Shown in pieces: positions 20,610-29,681 of a stretch of 64,000 bases of DNA. The stretch covers positions 124,001-188,000 of the forward strand of contig NZ_JAPHPW010000003.1 of NCBI RefSeq assembly GCF_026241515.1, written 5' to 3'. The stretch's first letter is position 1; every line of letters starts with the position of its first letter. This stretch comes from Vibrio sp. 14G-20. GTDB taxonomy: Bacteria; Pseudomonadota; Gammaproteobacteria; Enterobacterales; Vibrionaceae. The position numbers were made by a program, and so were the translations under genes. Under the pieces are notes generated by a model, which saw nothing but the letters and a program-made list of their open reading frames with translations, searched no databases and was not told the origin of the DNA.

Positions 20610-21002
20610 ATGGCAGAGAATCAATACTACGGCACTGGTCGTCGCAAAAGCTCAGCAGCTCGTGTTTTCATCAAACCAGGCTCTGGTGAGATCGTAATCA
20701 ACAAGCGTAGCCTTGATGTTTACTTCGGTCGTCCAACTTCTCGTATGGTTGTTAAGCAACCTCTTGAGCTAGTTGAACTAACTGAGAAACTTGACCTTTA
20801 CATCACTGTTTCTGGTGGTGGTATTTCTGGTCAAGCTGGCGCAATCCGCCACGGTATCACTCGCGCTCTTATGGAGTACGATGAAACTCTACGTCCTGCT
20901 CTACGTGCAGCTGGCTACGTTACTCGTGACGCTCGTTGCGTTGAACGTAAGAAAGTTGGTCTACGTAAAGCACGTCGTAAACCTCAATTCTCTAAGCGTT
21001 AA
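20610..21002 (+). CDS. rpsI: 30S ribosomal protein S9
   Basis: A small-subunit protein whose C-terminal tail reaches the P-site tRNA. From the ATG at 20610 the protein is 130 residues starting [13 protein letters not shown], as in other Vibrio S9. The ATG six bases earlier (20604) would be only 3 nt from the GGGG Shine-Dalgarno, so I prefer 20610. The basic tail ends KPQFSKR, with the conserved terminal Lys-Arg needed for P-site contact. The operon ends at a terminator at 21058-21083. Confidence 0.98.
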   Translation: MAENQYYGTGRRKSSAARVFIKPGSGEIVINKRSLDVYFGRPTSRMVVKQPLELVELTEKLDLYITVSGGGISGQAGAIRHGITRALMEYDETLRPALRAAGYVTRDARCVERKKVGLRKARRKPQFSKR

Positions 21003-21057
21003 TTTTTCTTTACGAAAAAGTACACGCTCCCAGTTTTACGACTGGAATTGTGGTTCA

Positions 21058-21083
21058 AAGCTCGGCTATATGCCGGGCTTTTT
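21058..21083 (+). terminator. Terminator of the rplM-rpsI operon
   Basis: An 8-bp stem AGCTCGGC/GCCGGGCT with one G-U pair, a 5-nt loop, and a T-rich tail. Confidence 0.88.
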
Positions 21084-21206
21084 GTTTTTATACCCCCTCT
21101 AAACGCTTTCCCTTCCTCGTTTTATTTCCAAATTCTTATATTTTGAAAGCTTTTGTAACCCAATGTGCGCTTTGCCTCATGATTGTTACAAAAAGGTAGC
21201 TTTATC

Positions 21207-21235
21207 TTGTCAAAAAGTAGGGTTTTATTTATCAT
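21207..21235 (+). promoter_or_regulatory. Putative petABC promoter
   Basis: TTGTCA (21207-21212), a 17-bp spacer and TATCAT (21230-21235): five of six matches in each hexamer. The 330-bp gap rpsI-petA otherwise holds the rpsI terminator, AT-rich DNA and an imperfect inverted repeat built on TTGTAAC/GTTACAA around 21150-21192. Confidence 0.65.
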
Positions 21236-21332
21236 TTGCCGTCAATAAATAGAACTAAATACATATTTTGTTAGCCATGCTCTTTAATCGGAATTATTTC
21301 AATCCACAAGGAGCAAATGGGAGAATGTTTGG

Positions 21333-21923
21333 ATGAGCAACGCGCCTTTAAATAACGGTCGCAGGCGTTTCTTAACCGCAACAACAGCCGTTGTTGGTGG
21401 TTTAGGAGCAGCTGCTGTAGCCGTGCCTTTTATTAAATCATGGAATCCGAGTGCCAAGGCGAAAGCTGCGGGCGCGCCGGTGGAAGTGGAAGTCAGTAAG
21501 TTAGAACCGGGACAAATGGTTCGTGTCGAGTGGCAAGGTAAACCTGTATGGGTTGTACGCCGTGCTGAGTCGGTACTAGAAAACCTAAAATCGATCGGTG
21601 GTCAACTTCGTGACCCTCAATCTGAAGCTGAACAACAACCAGAATACGCACAGAACGAGTTCCGTTCAATTAAGCCGGAATTCTTCGTTGCTGTTGGTTT
21701 CTGTACGCACTTAGGTTGTTCTCCAACTTACCTGCCGGATTCTTTTGCAGAACAAGTTCAGGGTGTTAAGTCTGGTTTCTTCTGTCCTTGTCATGGTTCA
21801 AAGTTTGATATGGCAGGTCGAGTATTCCAAGGCGTACCAGCTCCATTGAATCTTGTTGTACCAAAGCATATGTATTTGAGTGACACTAAGATCATGATCG
21901 GTGTGGACGAGGGAGACGCGTAA
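21333..21923 (+). CDS. petA: Ubiquinol-cytochrome c reductase Rieske iron-sulfur subunit
   Basis: The 2Fe-2S subunit of the cytochrome bc1 complex, passing electrons from ubiquinol to cytochrome c1 in the inner membrane. 196 residues. The N-terminus has an RRRFLT segment followed by a hydrophobic anchor (about 15-34), the twin-arginine-like signal anchor usual for Rieske proteins. Cluster ligands are in C124-T-H126-L-G-C129 and C151-P-C153-H154-G-S. The ATG at 21333 is preceded by GGGAGA. A stronger AAGGAG lies further up beside a different short reading frame (see findings). The stop codon overlaps the petB start by one base. Confidence 0.97.
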   Translation: MSNAPLNNGRRRFLTATTAVVGGLGAAAVAVPFIKSWNPSAKAKAAGAPVEVEVSKLEPGQMVRVEWQGKPVWVVRRAESVLENLKSIGGQLRDPQSEAEQQPEYAQNEFRSIKPEFFVAVGFCTHLGCSPTYLPDSFAEQVQGVKSGFFCPCHGSKFDMAGRVFQGVPAPLNLVVPKHMYLSDTKIMIGVDEGDA

Positions 21924-23188
21924 TGCAAGGATTGCTTGATTGGGTAGAGAAACGTCTACCCGCGATGAATGCCTATAAAAAGCATTTATCTGAATACCCA
22001 ATGCCTAAGAACTTTAACTTTTGGTACCTTTTCGGTTCTTTGGCAATGTTGGTCCTGGTTAACCAAATCCTTACGGGTATTTGGCTAACAATGAACTACG
22101 TACCATCAGGTGAGGGTGCATTTGCTTCTGTTGAATACATCATGCGTGATGTGGAATACGGTTGGCTACTACGTTACATGCACTCAACAGGTGCTTCGGC
22201 ATTCTTCGTTGTTATCTACCTGCATATGTTCCGTGGCTTAATCTACGGTTCTTACCAAAAACCTCGTGAGCTACTTTGGATCTTCGGTATGTTGATCTTC
22301 TTAGTGCTTATGGCTGAGGCTTTCATGGGTTACCTACTACCATGGGGTCAAATGTCTTACTGGGGTGCTCAGGTAATCATTTCTCTGTTTGGTGCGATCC
22401 CTGTTATCGGTGATGACCTAACGCTTTGGATCCGTGGTGACTACATCATCTCTGGTGCAACGCTGAACCGTTTCTTCGCACTGCACGTTATCGCTCTACC
22501 AATCGTACTTCTGCTGCTTATCGTACTTCACGTACTAGCTCTGCACGAAGTGGGTTCGAACAACCCAGACGGTATCGAGACGAAACTTCCTAAAGGCACA
22601 ATGGGCGACGATTATAAAACTCAGTTCCCGTTCCACAAGGATTACACTAAGAAATACGACATCATTGACTCTATTCCTTTCCACCCATACGGGACCGTGA
22701 AAGATATGGTTGGTGTGGCTGGTTTCCTATTCTTCTTCTGTTATGTGCTGTTCTTTAACCCAGAGATGGGTGGATTCTTCCTTGAGCCGCCAAACTTTGA
22801 AGCTGCTAACCCACTGAAAACACCAGAGCACATCGCTCCGGTATGGTACTTCACGCCGTTTTACGCAATTCTGCGTGCTGTTCCTGATAAGTTGCTAGGT
22901 GTTGTAGCAATGGGCGCATCTATTGTTGTGCTATTCCTACTACCATGGTTCGATCGTTGTAAAGTTCGTTCTTACCGTTACCGTAGCAAACTGCATTTGA
23001 TTAACATCATCCAATTCACAATAAGCTTTATTGCGCTAGGTGTACTTGGTGCGCTTCCAGCAACGCCAACATACACGCTACTGGCTCAAATCTTTAGCTT
23101 AGGTTACTTCATGTTCTTCGTTCTACTGTGGTTCTACAGTAAAAATGAAGCGACGAAACCATTACCAGAAAGGGTGACATTCAAATGA
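21923..23188 (+). CDS. petB: Ubiquinol-cytochrome c reductase cytochrome b subunit
   Basis: The membrane core of the bc1 complex, holding both b hemes and the quinol oxidation and reduction sites. 421 residues with eight or so hydrophobic helices. Heme-ligand histidines are in helices around RYMHSTGASAFF, YLHMFRGLIYGS and RFFALHVIALP. The Qo-site sequence APVWYFTPFYAILRAVP (PEWY-type, here PVWY) is near residue 300. The first base of its ATG is the last base of the petA stop, and its end overlaps petC by 4 bp, so the three genes are translationally coupled. Confidence 0.97.
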   Translation: MQGLLDWVEKRLPAMNAYKKHLSEYPMPKNFNFWYLFGSLAMLVLVNQILTGIWLTMNYVPSGEGAFASVEYIMRDVEYGWLLRYMHSTGASAFFVVIYLHMFRGLIYGSYQKPRELLWIFGMLIFLVLMAEAFMGYLLPWGQMSYWGAQVIISLFGAIPVIGDDLTLWIRGDYIISGATLNRFFALHVIALPIVLLLLIVLHVLALHEVGSNNPDGIETKLPKGTMGDDYKTQFPFHKDYTKKYDIIDSIPFHPYGTVKDMVGVAGFLFFFCYVLFFNPEMGGFFLEPPNFEAANPLKTPEHIAPVWYFTPFYAILRAVPDKLLGVVAMGASIVVLFLLPWFDRCKVRSYRYRSKLHLINIIQFTISFIALGVLGALPATPTYTLLAQIFSLGYFMFFVLLWFYSKNEATKPLPERVTFK

Positions 23189-23922
23189 AAAAGTGGATTG
23201 TAATTTTATTTGCTATGTTGCCGTCACTGGTGATGGCAGCGGGTGCAAACGTACCATTAGACAAAGCGAACAATGATTTAACAGACAAAGCTTCATTGCA
23301 AAATGGCGCTAAGATGTTCATGAACTACTGTTTCGCTTGTCACTCAACGCAGTACCAGCGCTATGAACGTGTTGCTAATGATTTAGAGATCCCAGTTGAT
23401 CTTATGAAGGAAAATCTGATTTTCGACCCTGAAGCGAAAATTGGTGATTTGATGGTTAATGCTATGCCTTCTGATCAAGCGGCAAGTTGGTTTGGTGCTC
23501 CGCCTCCAGACCTAACATTGGTTGCTCGTGTTCGTGGCGCAGACTGGCTGTACACTTACCTTCGTACTTTCTATGAAGATCCGTCTCGTCCATTCGGCGT
23601 GAACAACATTGTTTTCCCAAGCGTAGGTATGCCGCACGTTCTTGAAGAACTGCAAGGTATCCCAACACCAATCTACGATACTCATATGGTAGATGGCGAG
23701 GAAGTGACGGTTATTGTTGGCACTGAGACTGATGGCTCTGGCGAATTAAGTGCTGGTGAATACGACGAAGCGGTTCGTGACCTTGTTAACTTTTTGGTTT
23801 ACTCGGGCGACCCAGTTCAACTTGAGCGCCACGCTATGGGTTGGTGGGTAATGGCCTTCTTAGTAATCTTCACTATCATCGTGATTTTGCTGAAGAAAGA
23901 GTATTGGCGTGATGTGCACTAA
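23185..23922 (+). CDS. petC: Ubiquinol-cytochrome c reductase cytochrome c1 subunit
   Basis: The c-type cytochrome of the bc1 complex, accepting electrons from the Rieske protein. 245 residues with an Sec signal peptide (cleavage near VMAAG, residue 18-20). The covalent heme motif is C49-F-A-C52-H53. A C-terminal membrane anchor (about 218-236) is followed by the basic end KKEYWRDVH. The axial methionine is probably in the GMPHV segment near residue 150. The ATG overlaps the petB stop. Expression ends at the hairpin 23966-23995. Confidence 0.96.
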   Translation: MKKWIVILFAMLPSLVMAAGANVPLDKANNDLTDKASLQNGAKMFMNYCFACHSTQYQRYERVANDLEIPVDLMKENLIFDPEAKIGDLMVNAMPSDQAASWFGAPPPDLTLVARVRGADWLYTYLRTFYEDPSRPFGVNNIVFPSVGMPHVLEELQGIPTPIYDTHMVDGEEVTVIVGTETDGSGELSAGEYDEAVRDLVNFLVYSGDPVQLERHAMGWWVMAFLVIFTIIVILLKKEYWRDVH

Positions 23923-23925
23923 TTG

Positions 23926-23934
23926 TGCTATAAT
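23926..23934 (+). promoter_or_regulatory. Putative extended -10 promoter upstream of sspA
   Basis: TGCTATAAT, a TG-extended perfect -10 box, begins 4 bp after the petC stop codon. No good -35 is needed for this class. Transcription from it would pass through the hairpin at 23966-23995 before sspA. Confidence 0.5.
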
Positions 23935-23965
23935 ACCGTGCTAATTCCCAAATTATGTTAATGTT

Positions 23966-23995
23966 CAATGGAGGCTTTAGGCCTCCATTGTTTTT
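23966..23995 (+). terminator. Terminator between petC and sspA
   Basis: A perfect 10-bp stem CAATGGAGGC/GCCTCCATTG with a 5-nt loop and five T residues. Confidence 0.92.
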
Positions 23996-24019
23996 ATTTA
24001 AAGTGTACTGGAGGGCTCC

Positions 24020-24655
24020 ATGGCTGTAGCTGCCAATAAACGTTCTGTAATGACTCTTTTCTCAAGTGCTTCTGATATGTATAGCCATCAGGTGCGCATC
24101 GTTCTTGCTGAAAAAGGCGTAAGTGTTGAAGTTGAGTTGGTTGATGAAAAAAATCTACCAGCAGAGCTTGTTGAACTGAACCCGTACAAATCAGTACCTA
24201 CTCTTGTTGATCGTGAGCTTGCTCTATATGACTCAAAGATCATCATGGAATACCTAGATGAGCGTTTCCCTCATCCACCGTTGATGCCTGTATACCCGGT
24301 TGCTCGTGGTAACAGTCGTCTAATGATGTACCGCATTGAGCGTAACTGGTATTCAGTTGCAGAGAAGATCGTTAAAGGCAATGCTGAAGAATCTGAAGCA
24401 GCTCGCGTTAAACTGCGCAACGACCTACTGACTCTTGCTCCTATCTTCGCTGAGTATGAATACTTCATGAGCGAAGAGTTTAGCCTAATTGATTGTTACC
24501 TAGCTCCGCTACTATGGCGTTTACCTGAGCTTGGTATCGAACTGATTGGTCCTGGTTCTAAAGAGCTTAAGATTTACATGAACCGCGTATTCGAACGTGA
24601 TTCATTCCTAGCTTCTCTAACGGAAGCAGAGCGTGAGATGCGACTCGTTCGCTAA
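24020..24655 (+). CDS. sspA: Stringent starvation protein A (RNA polymerase-associated)
   Basis: A glutathione-transferase-fold protein without transferase activity that binds RNA polymerase and helps stationary-phase and acid-stress transcription. 211 residues, the family length. The N-terminal thioredoxin-like domain lacks the catalytic Ser/Tyr of true transferases; the conserved PYKSVPTLVDRELALYDSKII region is present (about 53-75). The C-terminal helical domain starts about residue 88. GGAGG precedes the ATG. sspB follows after 6 bp, so they form an operon. Confidence 0.96.
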   Translation: MAVAANKRSVMTLFSSASDMYSHQVRIVLAEKGVSVEVELVDEKNLPAELVELNPYKSVPTLVDRELALYDSKIIMEYLDERFPHPPLMPVYPVARGNSRLMMYRIERNWYSVAEKIVKGNAEESEAARVKLRNDLLTLAPIFAEYEYFMSEEFSLIDCYLAPLLWRLPELGIELIGPGSKELKIYMNRVFERDSFLASLTEAEREMRLVR

Positions 24656-24661
24656 GCGTTT

Positions 24662-25156
24662 ATGGATATTTCTAATATGACTCCACGCCGACCATACATG
24701 CTTCGTGCATTTTATGAATGGCTGGTTGATAACGAACTAACTCCTCACCTTGTTGTTGAAGCAACATTGCCGGGTGTGCGAGTTCCAGAAGAGTTTGTTC
24801 AAGATGGTCAGATTATTCTGAACATCGCGCCTCGTGCGGTTGGACAACTTGAACTGGGTAACGAAGCTGTGACGTTTAGTGCTCGCTTTAGTGGTCGTCC
24901 ACACTCTGTGATCGTTCCGCTTTACGCAGTACAAGCGATTTATGCTCGTGAAAATGGTGCTGGTACCATGTTTGAACCTGAAGAGGCCTACATGGAAGCG
25001 TTTGAAGAAGGGATTGAAGAAAGTCCTTTTGAAGAACCAGAAAAAGGCCCATCTTTAAGCGTAGCAACGGCAGATGTAGATGTTGAAGAGCCTGACTCAG
25101 ATCCTGAGCCACCTCGTCCAGCGAAAGGTCGCCCAAGCCTTCGTGTTATCAAATAA
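24662..25156 (+). CDS. sspB: ClpXP protease specificity-enhancing factor SspB
   Basis: Adaptor that delivers ssrA-tagged proteins, made when ribosomes are rescued by tmRNA, to the ClpXP protease. 164 residues. The N-terminal substrate-binding domain covers about 1-112. A long acidic, Pro/Glu-rich flexible linker follows (about 112-150). The C-terminal tail GRPSLRVIK is the short motif that docks on the ClpX zinc-binding domain. The ATG at 24662 has no clear ribosome-binding site of its own and is probably coupled to sspA; an ATG at 24677 is possible. Confidence 0.95.
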   Translation: MDISNMTPRRPYMLRAFYEWLVDNELTPHLVVEATLPGVRVPEEFVQDGQIILNIAPRAVGQLELGNEAVTFSARFSGRPHSVIVPLYAVQAIYARENGAGTMFEPEEAYMEAFEEGIEESPFEEPEKGPSLSVATADVDVEEPDSDPEPPRPAKGRPSLRVIK

Positions 25157-25165
25157 CGAATCAAA

Positions 25166-25195
25166 TAAAAAAGCAGCGACTCGTCGCTGCTTTTT
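25166..25195. terminator. Bidirectional terminator between sspB and dolP
   Basis: The stem AAGCAGCGAC/GTCGCTGCTT flanked by A and T runs can end both converging transcripts. Confidence 0.9.
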
Positions 25196-25232
25196 CTTTT
25201 CTGCTAAATGGCACTAATTGACTGGCCTAAGT

Positions 25233-25838
25233 CTAGTTAACAGCCGTCTCTTCTTCACCATATTCAAACGCTCGAATCACCTGCTTCACACCAGAGATAT
25301 TACGTGCAACTTCTGTTGCTATATCAGCGTGTTCTCGAGAAACCAATCCAAGCAAAAACACTTCTGAATCTTCAGTAATTACTTTTACTTTAATGCCGTT
25401 AAGCTCAGCATTCGCAAGCAGAGCTGATTTCACTTTAGTGGTAATCCAGCTGTCTTTACTGATAGCGCTAACAGACAGGGGTTCTTTCACTCGAACTTGA
25501 TTGTGGATGCTTTCAACGCCAGCCACTTCCTTGGCTTGGCTTTCAAAAGCGCGACGTTCTGAATCTGTGGTTGCTTGGCCCATCAGTACCACCGAACCTC
25601 GGTAAGAGCTTGCAGTGACACGCACGTTGCCACGGAATGGTTGTTTATTGGTAATCGCTGCAACTTCAAATTCGATGTTGTTGTCGTTCCAAATTTCTTT
25701 GGTGGTTCGCGTATCCGTGACTAGGTTTGCTGTGGTTGCCGCACCAGCAATGAAAATGCCAGCACAACCAGATAGGGACAGTGTAAGTAGCGAAACACTA
25801 ATCAGCTTAAACAGCCTCATAGAGGTTAATGATTTCAT
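25233..25838 (-). CDS. dolP: Outer-membrane lipoprotein DolP (dual BON domains)
   Basis: A lipoprotein of 201 residues related to E. coli DolP (YraP), which helps keep the outer membrane intact and supports the BAM complex. The signal peptide ends in a lipobox LSGC with the acylated cysteine at residue 25. Two BON domains follow, at about 50-115 and 128-195; the second has the typical VKVITEDSEVFLLGLV strand pattern. GGAG at good spacing supports the ATG at 25838. It is the last gene of the lpoA-yraN-diaA-dolP run, 16 bp after diaA, the same order as in E. coli. Confidence 0.93.
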   Translation of the reverse strand: MKSLTSMRLFKLISVSLLTLSLSGCAGIFIAGAATTANLVTDTRTTKEIWNDNNIEFEVAAITNKQPFRGNVRVTASSYRGSVVLMGQATTDSERRAFESQAKEVAGVESIHNQVRVKEPLSVSAISKDSWITTKVKSALLANAELNGIKVKVITEDSEVFLLGLVSREHADIATEVARNISGVKQVIRAFEYGEEETAVN

Positions 25839-25854
25839 TGTGATGCTCCGTATA

Positions 25855-26445
25855 TCACTCTTCGTGAGCAGGGAAGAGTACTTGATCGATTAGGTCACAT
25901 AGGCAGTGTAGTGTCACCATGTGTACTTCATGAATGCGCGCTGTGCGGTGTGAAGGGATACGAATTTCAACATCGTGCTCTCCAAGTAAGCCTGCCATTT
26001 CACCACCATCTTTACCAGTAAAGGCGATGATTGTCATGTCGCGAGTTACCGCCGCTTCCATTGCCTTGATGATGTTCTTGCTGTTACCGCTGGTAGAGAT
26101 AGCTAACAGAATATCGCCAGTTTGACCAAACGCACGCACCTGCTTAGAGAAGATCTCCTCGTAGTGGTAGTCGTTAGCCACTGCCGTTAGCGTGGTGTTG
26201 TCTGCTGTGAGTGCCATCGCTGGAAGGCTAGGGCGCTCTGTTTCAAATCGGTTGAGCAGGCACGATACAAATTGCTGAGCATTCGACGCCGAACCACCAT
26301 TACCACAACAAAGAATTTTGTTTCCGTTAAGCAAGGTCGCAACCATTGCTTGAGCGGCATGCGTGATTGCATCAGGCAGAGCTTCTGCAGCCGCAATTTG
26401 GATTTGAATACTTTCTGTGAAACTTTCTTTAATGCTGTCTAGCAT
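25855..26445 (-). CDS. diaA: DnaA initiator-associating protein DiaA (SIS domain)
   Basis: Binds DnaA and promotes ordered assembly at the replication origin. From the ATG at 26445 it has 196 residues, exactly the length of E. coli DiaA, and starts [15 protein letters not shown] lies just upstream; a longer in-frame start at 26478 would overlap yraN heavily. The SIS fold is seen in [14 protein letters not shown] and [10 protein letters not shown]. Close similarity to phosphoheptose isomerase GmhA is expected for the family; the E. coli DiaA-like [13 protein letters not shown] segment and gene order favour DiaA. Confidence 0.93.
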   Translation of the reverse strand: MLDSIKESFTESIQIQIAAAEALPDAITHAAQAMVATLLNGNKILCCGNGGSASNAQQFVSCLLNRFETERPSLPAMALTADNTTLTAVANDYHYEEIFSKQVRAFGQTGDILLAISTSGNSKNIIKAMEAAVTRDMTIIAFTGKDGGEMAGLLGEHDVEIRIPSHRTARIHEVHMVTLHCLCDLIDQVLFPAHEE

Positions 26446-26447
26446 GT

Positions 26448-26846
26448 TTATCCTTGGGTAATCGCGTTTTGAATCCAATTGATATTATCATTCGGCCCTT
26501 CAATGGCAACGATATCAAATCTGAAATCTGTAGTGTGCACCGACAGGCCTTGCTGCATCAGCCAAATATTAGCCGTTTTTAGTAGCTTCTGTGACTTCTT
26601 GGCTGTCACCATTTCAGCGGCATGTCCGTAGCGGGTTTGCTTGCGGTATTTTACCTCAGCAAACACAATCGTGTTGTTATGGCGCATTATAAGATCAATC
26701 TCGCCACATTTTGCTATGAAGTTTTGTTGAATTAACGATAAACCGTGGTTAATCAGATAAGATTTTGCCACGGCCTCGTATTCATCACCCACCTGTTTGT
26801 GGGTGATAGTCGGTTTTGCTAAGAACGTTCGGCTAAAAAGCCCCAT
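26448..26846 (-). CDS. yraN: YraN family protein (UPF0102, endonuclease-like fold)
   Basis: A 132-residue protein of the widespread UPF0102 family, which has a restriction-endonuclease/Holliday-junction-resolvase-like fold and unknown function. Conserved residues of that fold are visible: [12 protein letters not shown] near the start, CGEIDLIM with the acidic Asp, and VFAEVKYRK with the Glu-x-Lys pair. From the ATG at 26846 the gene overlaps the end of lpoA by 14 bp and stops 2 bp before diaA, so it is translated within the operon. Confidence 0.9.
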   Translation of the reverse strand: MGLFSRTFLAKPTITHKQVGDEYEAVAKSYLINHGLSLIQQNFIAKCGEIDLIMRHNNTIVFAEVKYRKQTRYGHAAEMVTAKKSQKLLKTANIWLMQQGLSVHTTDFRFDIVAIEGPNDNINWIQNAITQG

Positions 26847-28650
26847 GCTCTGCCCAGCTGATTTCACGTTGAACCACACAGTTGTTGTCGATGGTCAGTA
26901 CACCGGTTTCACCTGGAATGCTGTAACCTTGGACGGCCTTCATCTGTGGAAGAGCATCCATTAGGTAGTAAGCATCCATCCCTAACGCTTGCAGACGTTT
27001 TTGGCCATTTGAGTATGAAGGCCATAGGTCGTTTAGCTCTTTGTTAAGCTCGTTCTTATTCTCAACCAATAGTGGGATATCACTATAGAACACACCGGTT
27101 AGGTCTTCATACTGCTTATCACCGCTGTTGCTGCGTGAGTTTGAGAAAAGAGCGGGTTGGCTAGCATCAGGGTTAATTGCCACTTCAATGAAGGGTTTGA
27201 TTAGCGTTAGTTCTGAGTTCTTAGCCACAATGTAGACAGAATCGATATCACGACGGCTGCGTGGCTCTGTTTCTAGGTCTAGGTTCAGTAACCCGTCCAT
27301 TTGAGCGATACGTTGTTGGCTCTCTTGCAAGCCGAATACCTGATTCACATTACGTTGCAGTTGGCGTTTGTCAGAAAATAAGCTGATAGCTACATCGTTG
27401 CTGCTGTATTTTTTCCACTCTTCTTTAAACGCTTGCTCAACACGCTCACCTAAACGTCCTCTTGGAGCAAGGATAAGCGGGTACTTATAACCTTGAGCAA
27501 ATAGGTGTTTCGCTGCCTGAGCGACTTCTTGTTCTGGCGATAGAGCGAGATAACAAATATCGGTATCTGGTTCTAGTTGCGTTGGAATGTTCAAAGCTAA
27601 AGCTGGAATCGAGTTCTCGTGGTTTTTCTGCGCTTGTTGGAGCTTAGTGATGTTGCTCTTAATCAGCGGGCCAACGATGAAATCAACGTTGTTCTCTTCT
27701 AGTGTCGCTTTAATCTCAGCGGCACTTTGCACGTTGGTATCCATTACCGTCAGCGTTGCATCTTCTTCGCGCTCTTTGTCATTCATCATCGCAAAGATGA
27801 AACCGTCACGCACAAGTTGTGCCTGCTTGCCGTACTTACCGGTTAGAGGCAGTAATAGTGCAGTGCTGGTTGGCTTGCTGATCTCTAGCGCCAAGATGTC
27901 GGTGATCGCTTGAGGTGTGTAAGTAGCAGCAGGGTGCTGAGGATTCTCGGCTAACCAATCAGACAGGGTTTCCTGTAGGTTTGGAAGGTTCGAGTTCAGC
28001 GTCTTCATGTAGATAGCCAGTTGTAACCAACCTGAAAGCACATCTTCTGTCGGCGATGTTTTCAGTTCTAGAATCTCGTATTGAGAGTAACTATTCAGGT
28101 TTTGCCAAATACGGTCGGCAGCTTGCTGTTGAAGCTCTTCGTTAGCCTCTAGGTACTCTGAATAGAGTACTAACTCACGGCTTGCCTCGAAATACTCGTT
28201 CTTCATTTCAGAAATGTTAGCGCGCAGCTCGTGATAGTCTTTCCACTGTTCGTTAGGCAATTTCCACCAAAGCTGGAAGTTCAGTTGGCTATAAGCCTGC
28301 TCCGGCTGTGAGTTATTGACTAACAGTTGAGCGCGAGCTAATTGCCATTCTGCCTGTTGAACTTCACTCAGCTCTTGTTTAGCTAAGCGTTTGATAAGCA
28401 ATGTTGCTTGATCGGTTTTTCCAGCTTGCACAGAAGATTTAAGCGCCATGATTAACCAGTCGTTTTGTAGACTTCCTTTGCTACTATCCGCCTGCATCAT
28501 GTAACTTTCAGTTGATTGCGCTGGATCTAGTGTAATATCAACGCTCGTTGGTGCTTGAGGGCCTGAAGAACAAGCCGCCAATGTAATTGCTAATGCAATT
28601 GGAGTTAGTAAGCGTGGTACACTGAGTCTCTTATGGTTCATCGTTGCCAT
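26833..28650 (-). CDS. lpoA: Penicillin-binding protein activator LpoA
   Basis: Outer-membrane lipoprotein that reaches through the periplasm to activate the peptidoglycan synthase PBP1A. 605 residues. The lipobox LAAC places the acylated cysteine at residue 27. The N-terminal half (about 45-235) is a helical, TPR-like domain; the C-terminal half (from about 255) is a type I periplasmic-binding-protein fold, starting TALLLPLTGKYGKQAQLVRDG. A second in-frame ATG at 28641 is possible; neither has a strong ribosome-binding site. It diverges from rsmI over 61 bp, as in E. coli. Confidence 0.95.
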   Translation of the reverse strand: MATMNHKRLSVPRLLTPIALAITLAACSSGPQAPTSVDITLDPAQSTESYMMQADSSKGSLQNDWLIMALKSSVQAGKTDQATLLIKRLAKQELSEVQQAEWQLARAQLLVNNSQPEQAYSQLNFQLWWKLPNEQWKDYHELRANISEMKNEYFEASRELVLYSEYLEANEELQQQAADRIWQNLNSYSQYEILELKTSPTEDVLSGWLQLAIYMKTLNSNLPNLQETLSDWLAENPQHPAATYTPQAITDILALEISKPTSTALLLPLTGKYGKQAQLVRDGFIFAMMNDKEREEDATLTVMDTNVQSAAEIKATLEENNVDFIVGPLIKSNITKLQQAQKNHENSIPALALNIPTQLEPDTDICYLALSPEQEVAQAAKHLFAQGYKYPLILAPRGRLGERVEQAFKEEWKKYSSNDVAISLFSDKRQLQRNVNQVFGLQESQQRIAQMDGLLNLDLETEPRSRRDIDSVYIVAKNSELTLIKPFIEVAINPDASQPALFSNSRSNSGDKQYEDLTGVFYSDIPLLVENKNELNKELNDLWPSYSNGQKRLQALGMDAYYLMDALPQMKAVQGYSIPGETGVLTIDNNCVVQREISWAEHGAF

Positions 28651-28711
28651 GAGTTCTTTAAATTCCGTATAAATTTGTATCTATATTAATCGTTGAAGTG
28701 ATGGTAAACAA

Positions 28712-29578
28712 ATGACAGATAACAAAACCTTGCTCACAGAGAGCCCAACTCTCTACATTGTGCCAACCCCAATCGGAAATTTGGGAGATATCACTCAAAG
28801 AGCAATTGAAATTTTATCAAGTGTCGATGTTATTGCAGCCGAAGACACACGCCACACGGGTAAGCTGCTTGCTCACTTCAATATATCAACCAGAACGTTC
28901 GCTTTACATGATCATAATGAACAAACTAAAGCGCAAGTTCTAGTCGAAAGGTTATTAGAAGGTCAGTCTATCGCATTAGTCTCTGATGCGGGTACTCCTT
29001 TAATTAGTGACCCAGGTTACCATCTTGTCTCACAATGTCGTCAAGCGGGTGTGAGAGTTGTGCCACTTCCTGGTGCTTGTGCTGTGATTACGGCGTTAAG
29101 TGCTTCTGGTTTACCGTCAGATCGTTTCAGCTTTGAAGGCTTCTTACCGCCAAAGAGCAAAGGTCGCAAAGACAAGTTCTTAGAGATCGCAAAAGCAGAG
29201 CGCACGTGTATCTTCTACGAATCTCCGCACCGTATTACTGATTCTCTGCAGGATATGCTAGAGATTCTAGGACCTGACCGTGAAGTTGTATTGGCGCGTG
29301 AGCTAACCAAAACCTTCGAAACCATCCAAGGGCTGCCACTCGGTGTGCTTATTGAGTGGATTGAAGAAGATTCGAACCGTAAGCGCGGTGAGATGGTGCT
29401 GCTGATTCATGGTCACCGTGAAGAAGCGAGCACAGAGCTGCCAGACGAAGCAACCCGCACTCTGGGTATTCTAACCAAAGAGCTGCCGCTTAAAAAAGCA
29501 GCGGCAATGACGGCAGAGATCTACAACCTTAAGAAGAATGCACTCTATAAGTGGGGTCTAGAACACCTAGACAACTAA
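28712..29578 (+). CDS. rsmI: 16S rRNA 2'-O-methyltransferase (C1402)
   Basis: Adds the ribose methyl group of m4Cm1402 in the 16S rRNA decoding centre, using S-adenosylmethionine. 288 residues, SAM-binding tetrapyrrole-methylase fold. Recognisable are [17 protein letters not shown] at the start, [12 protein letters not shown] (about 45-56), and [14 protein letters not shown] (about 90-103). It diverges from lpoA. Its partner for the same nucleotide, rsmH, lies 1.1 kb downstream beyond the RNase P gene. Confidence 0.96.
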   Translation: MTDNKTLLTESPTLYIVPTPIGNLGDITQRAIEILSSVDVIAAEDTRHTGKLLAHFNISTRTFALHDHNEQTKAQVLVERLLEGQSIALVSDAGTPLISDPGYHLVSQCRQAGVRVVPLPGACAVITALSASGLPSDRFSFEGFLPPKSKGRKDKFLEIAKAERTCIFYESPHRITDSLQDMLEILGPDREVVLARELTKTFETIQGLPLGVLIEWIEEDSNRKRGEMVLLIHGHREEASTELPDEATRTLGILTKELPLKKAAAMTAEIYNLKKNALYKWGLEHLDN

Positions 29579-29681
29579 TGTTTCTTTAGTGATTTAGTTC
29601 AGATACAGATAAATGAGTAACTAAGCTGTTCTCCTTTATCTGTATTGCTAACCTGCCACTCGCTCTTAAATGTTTTCGCAA

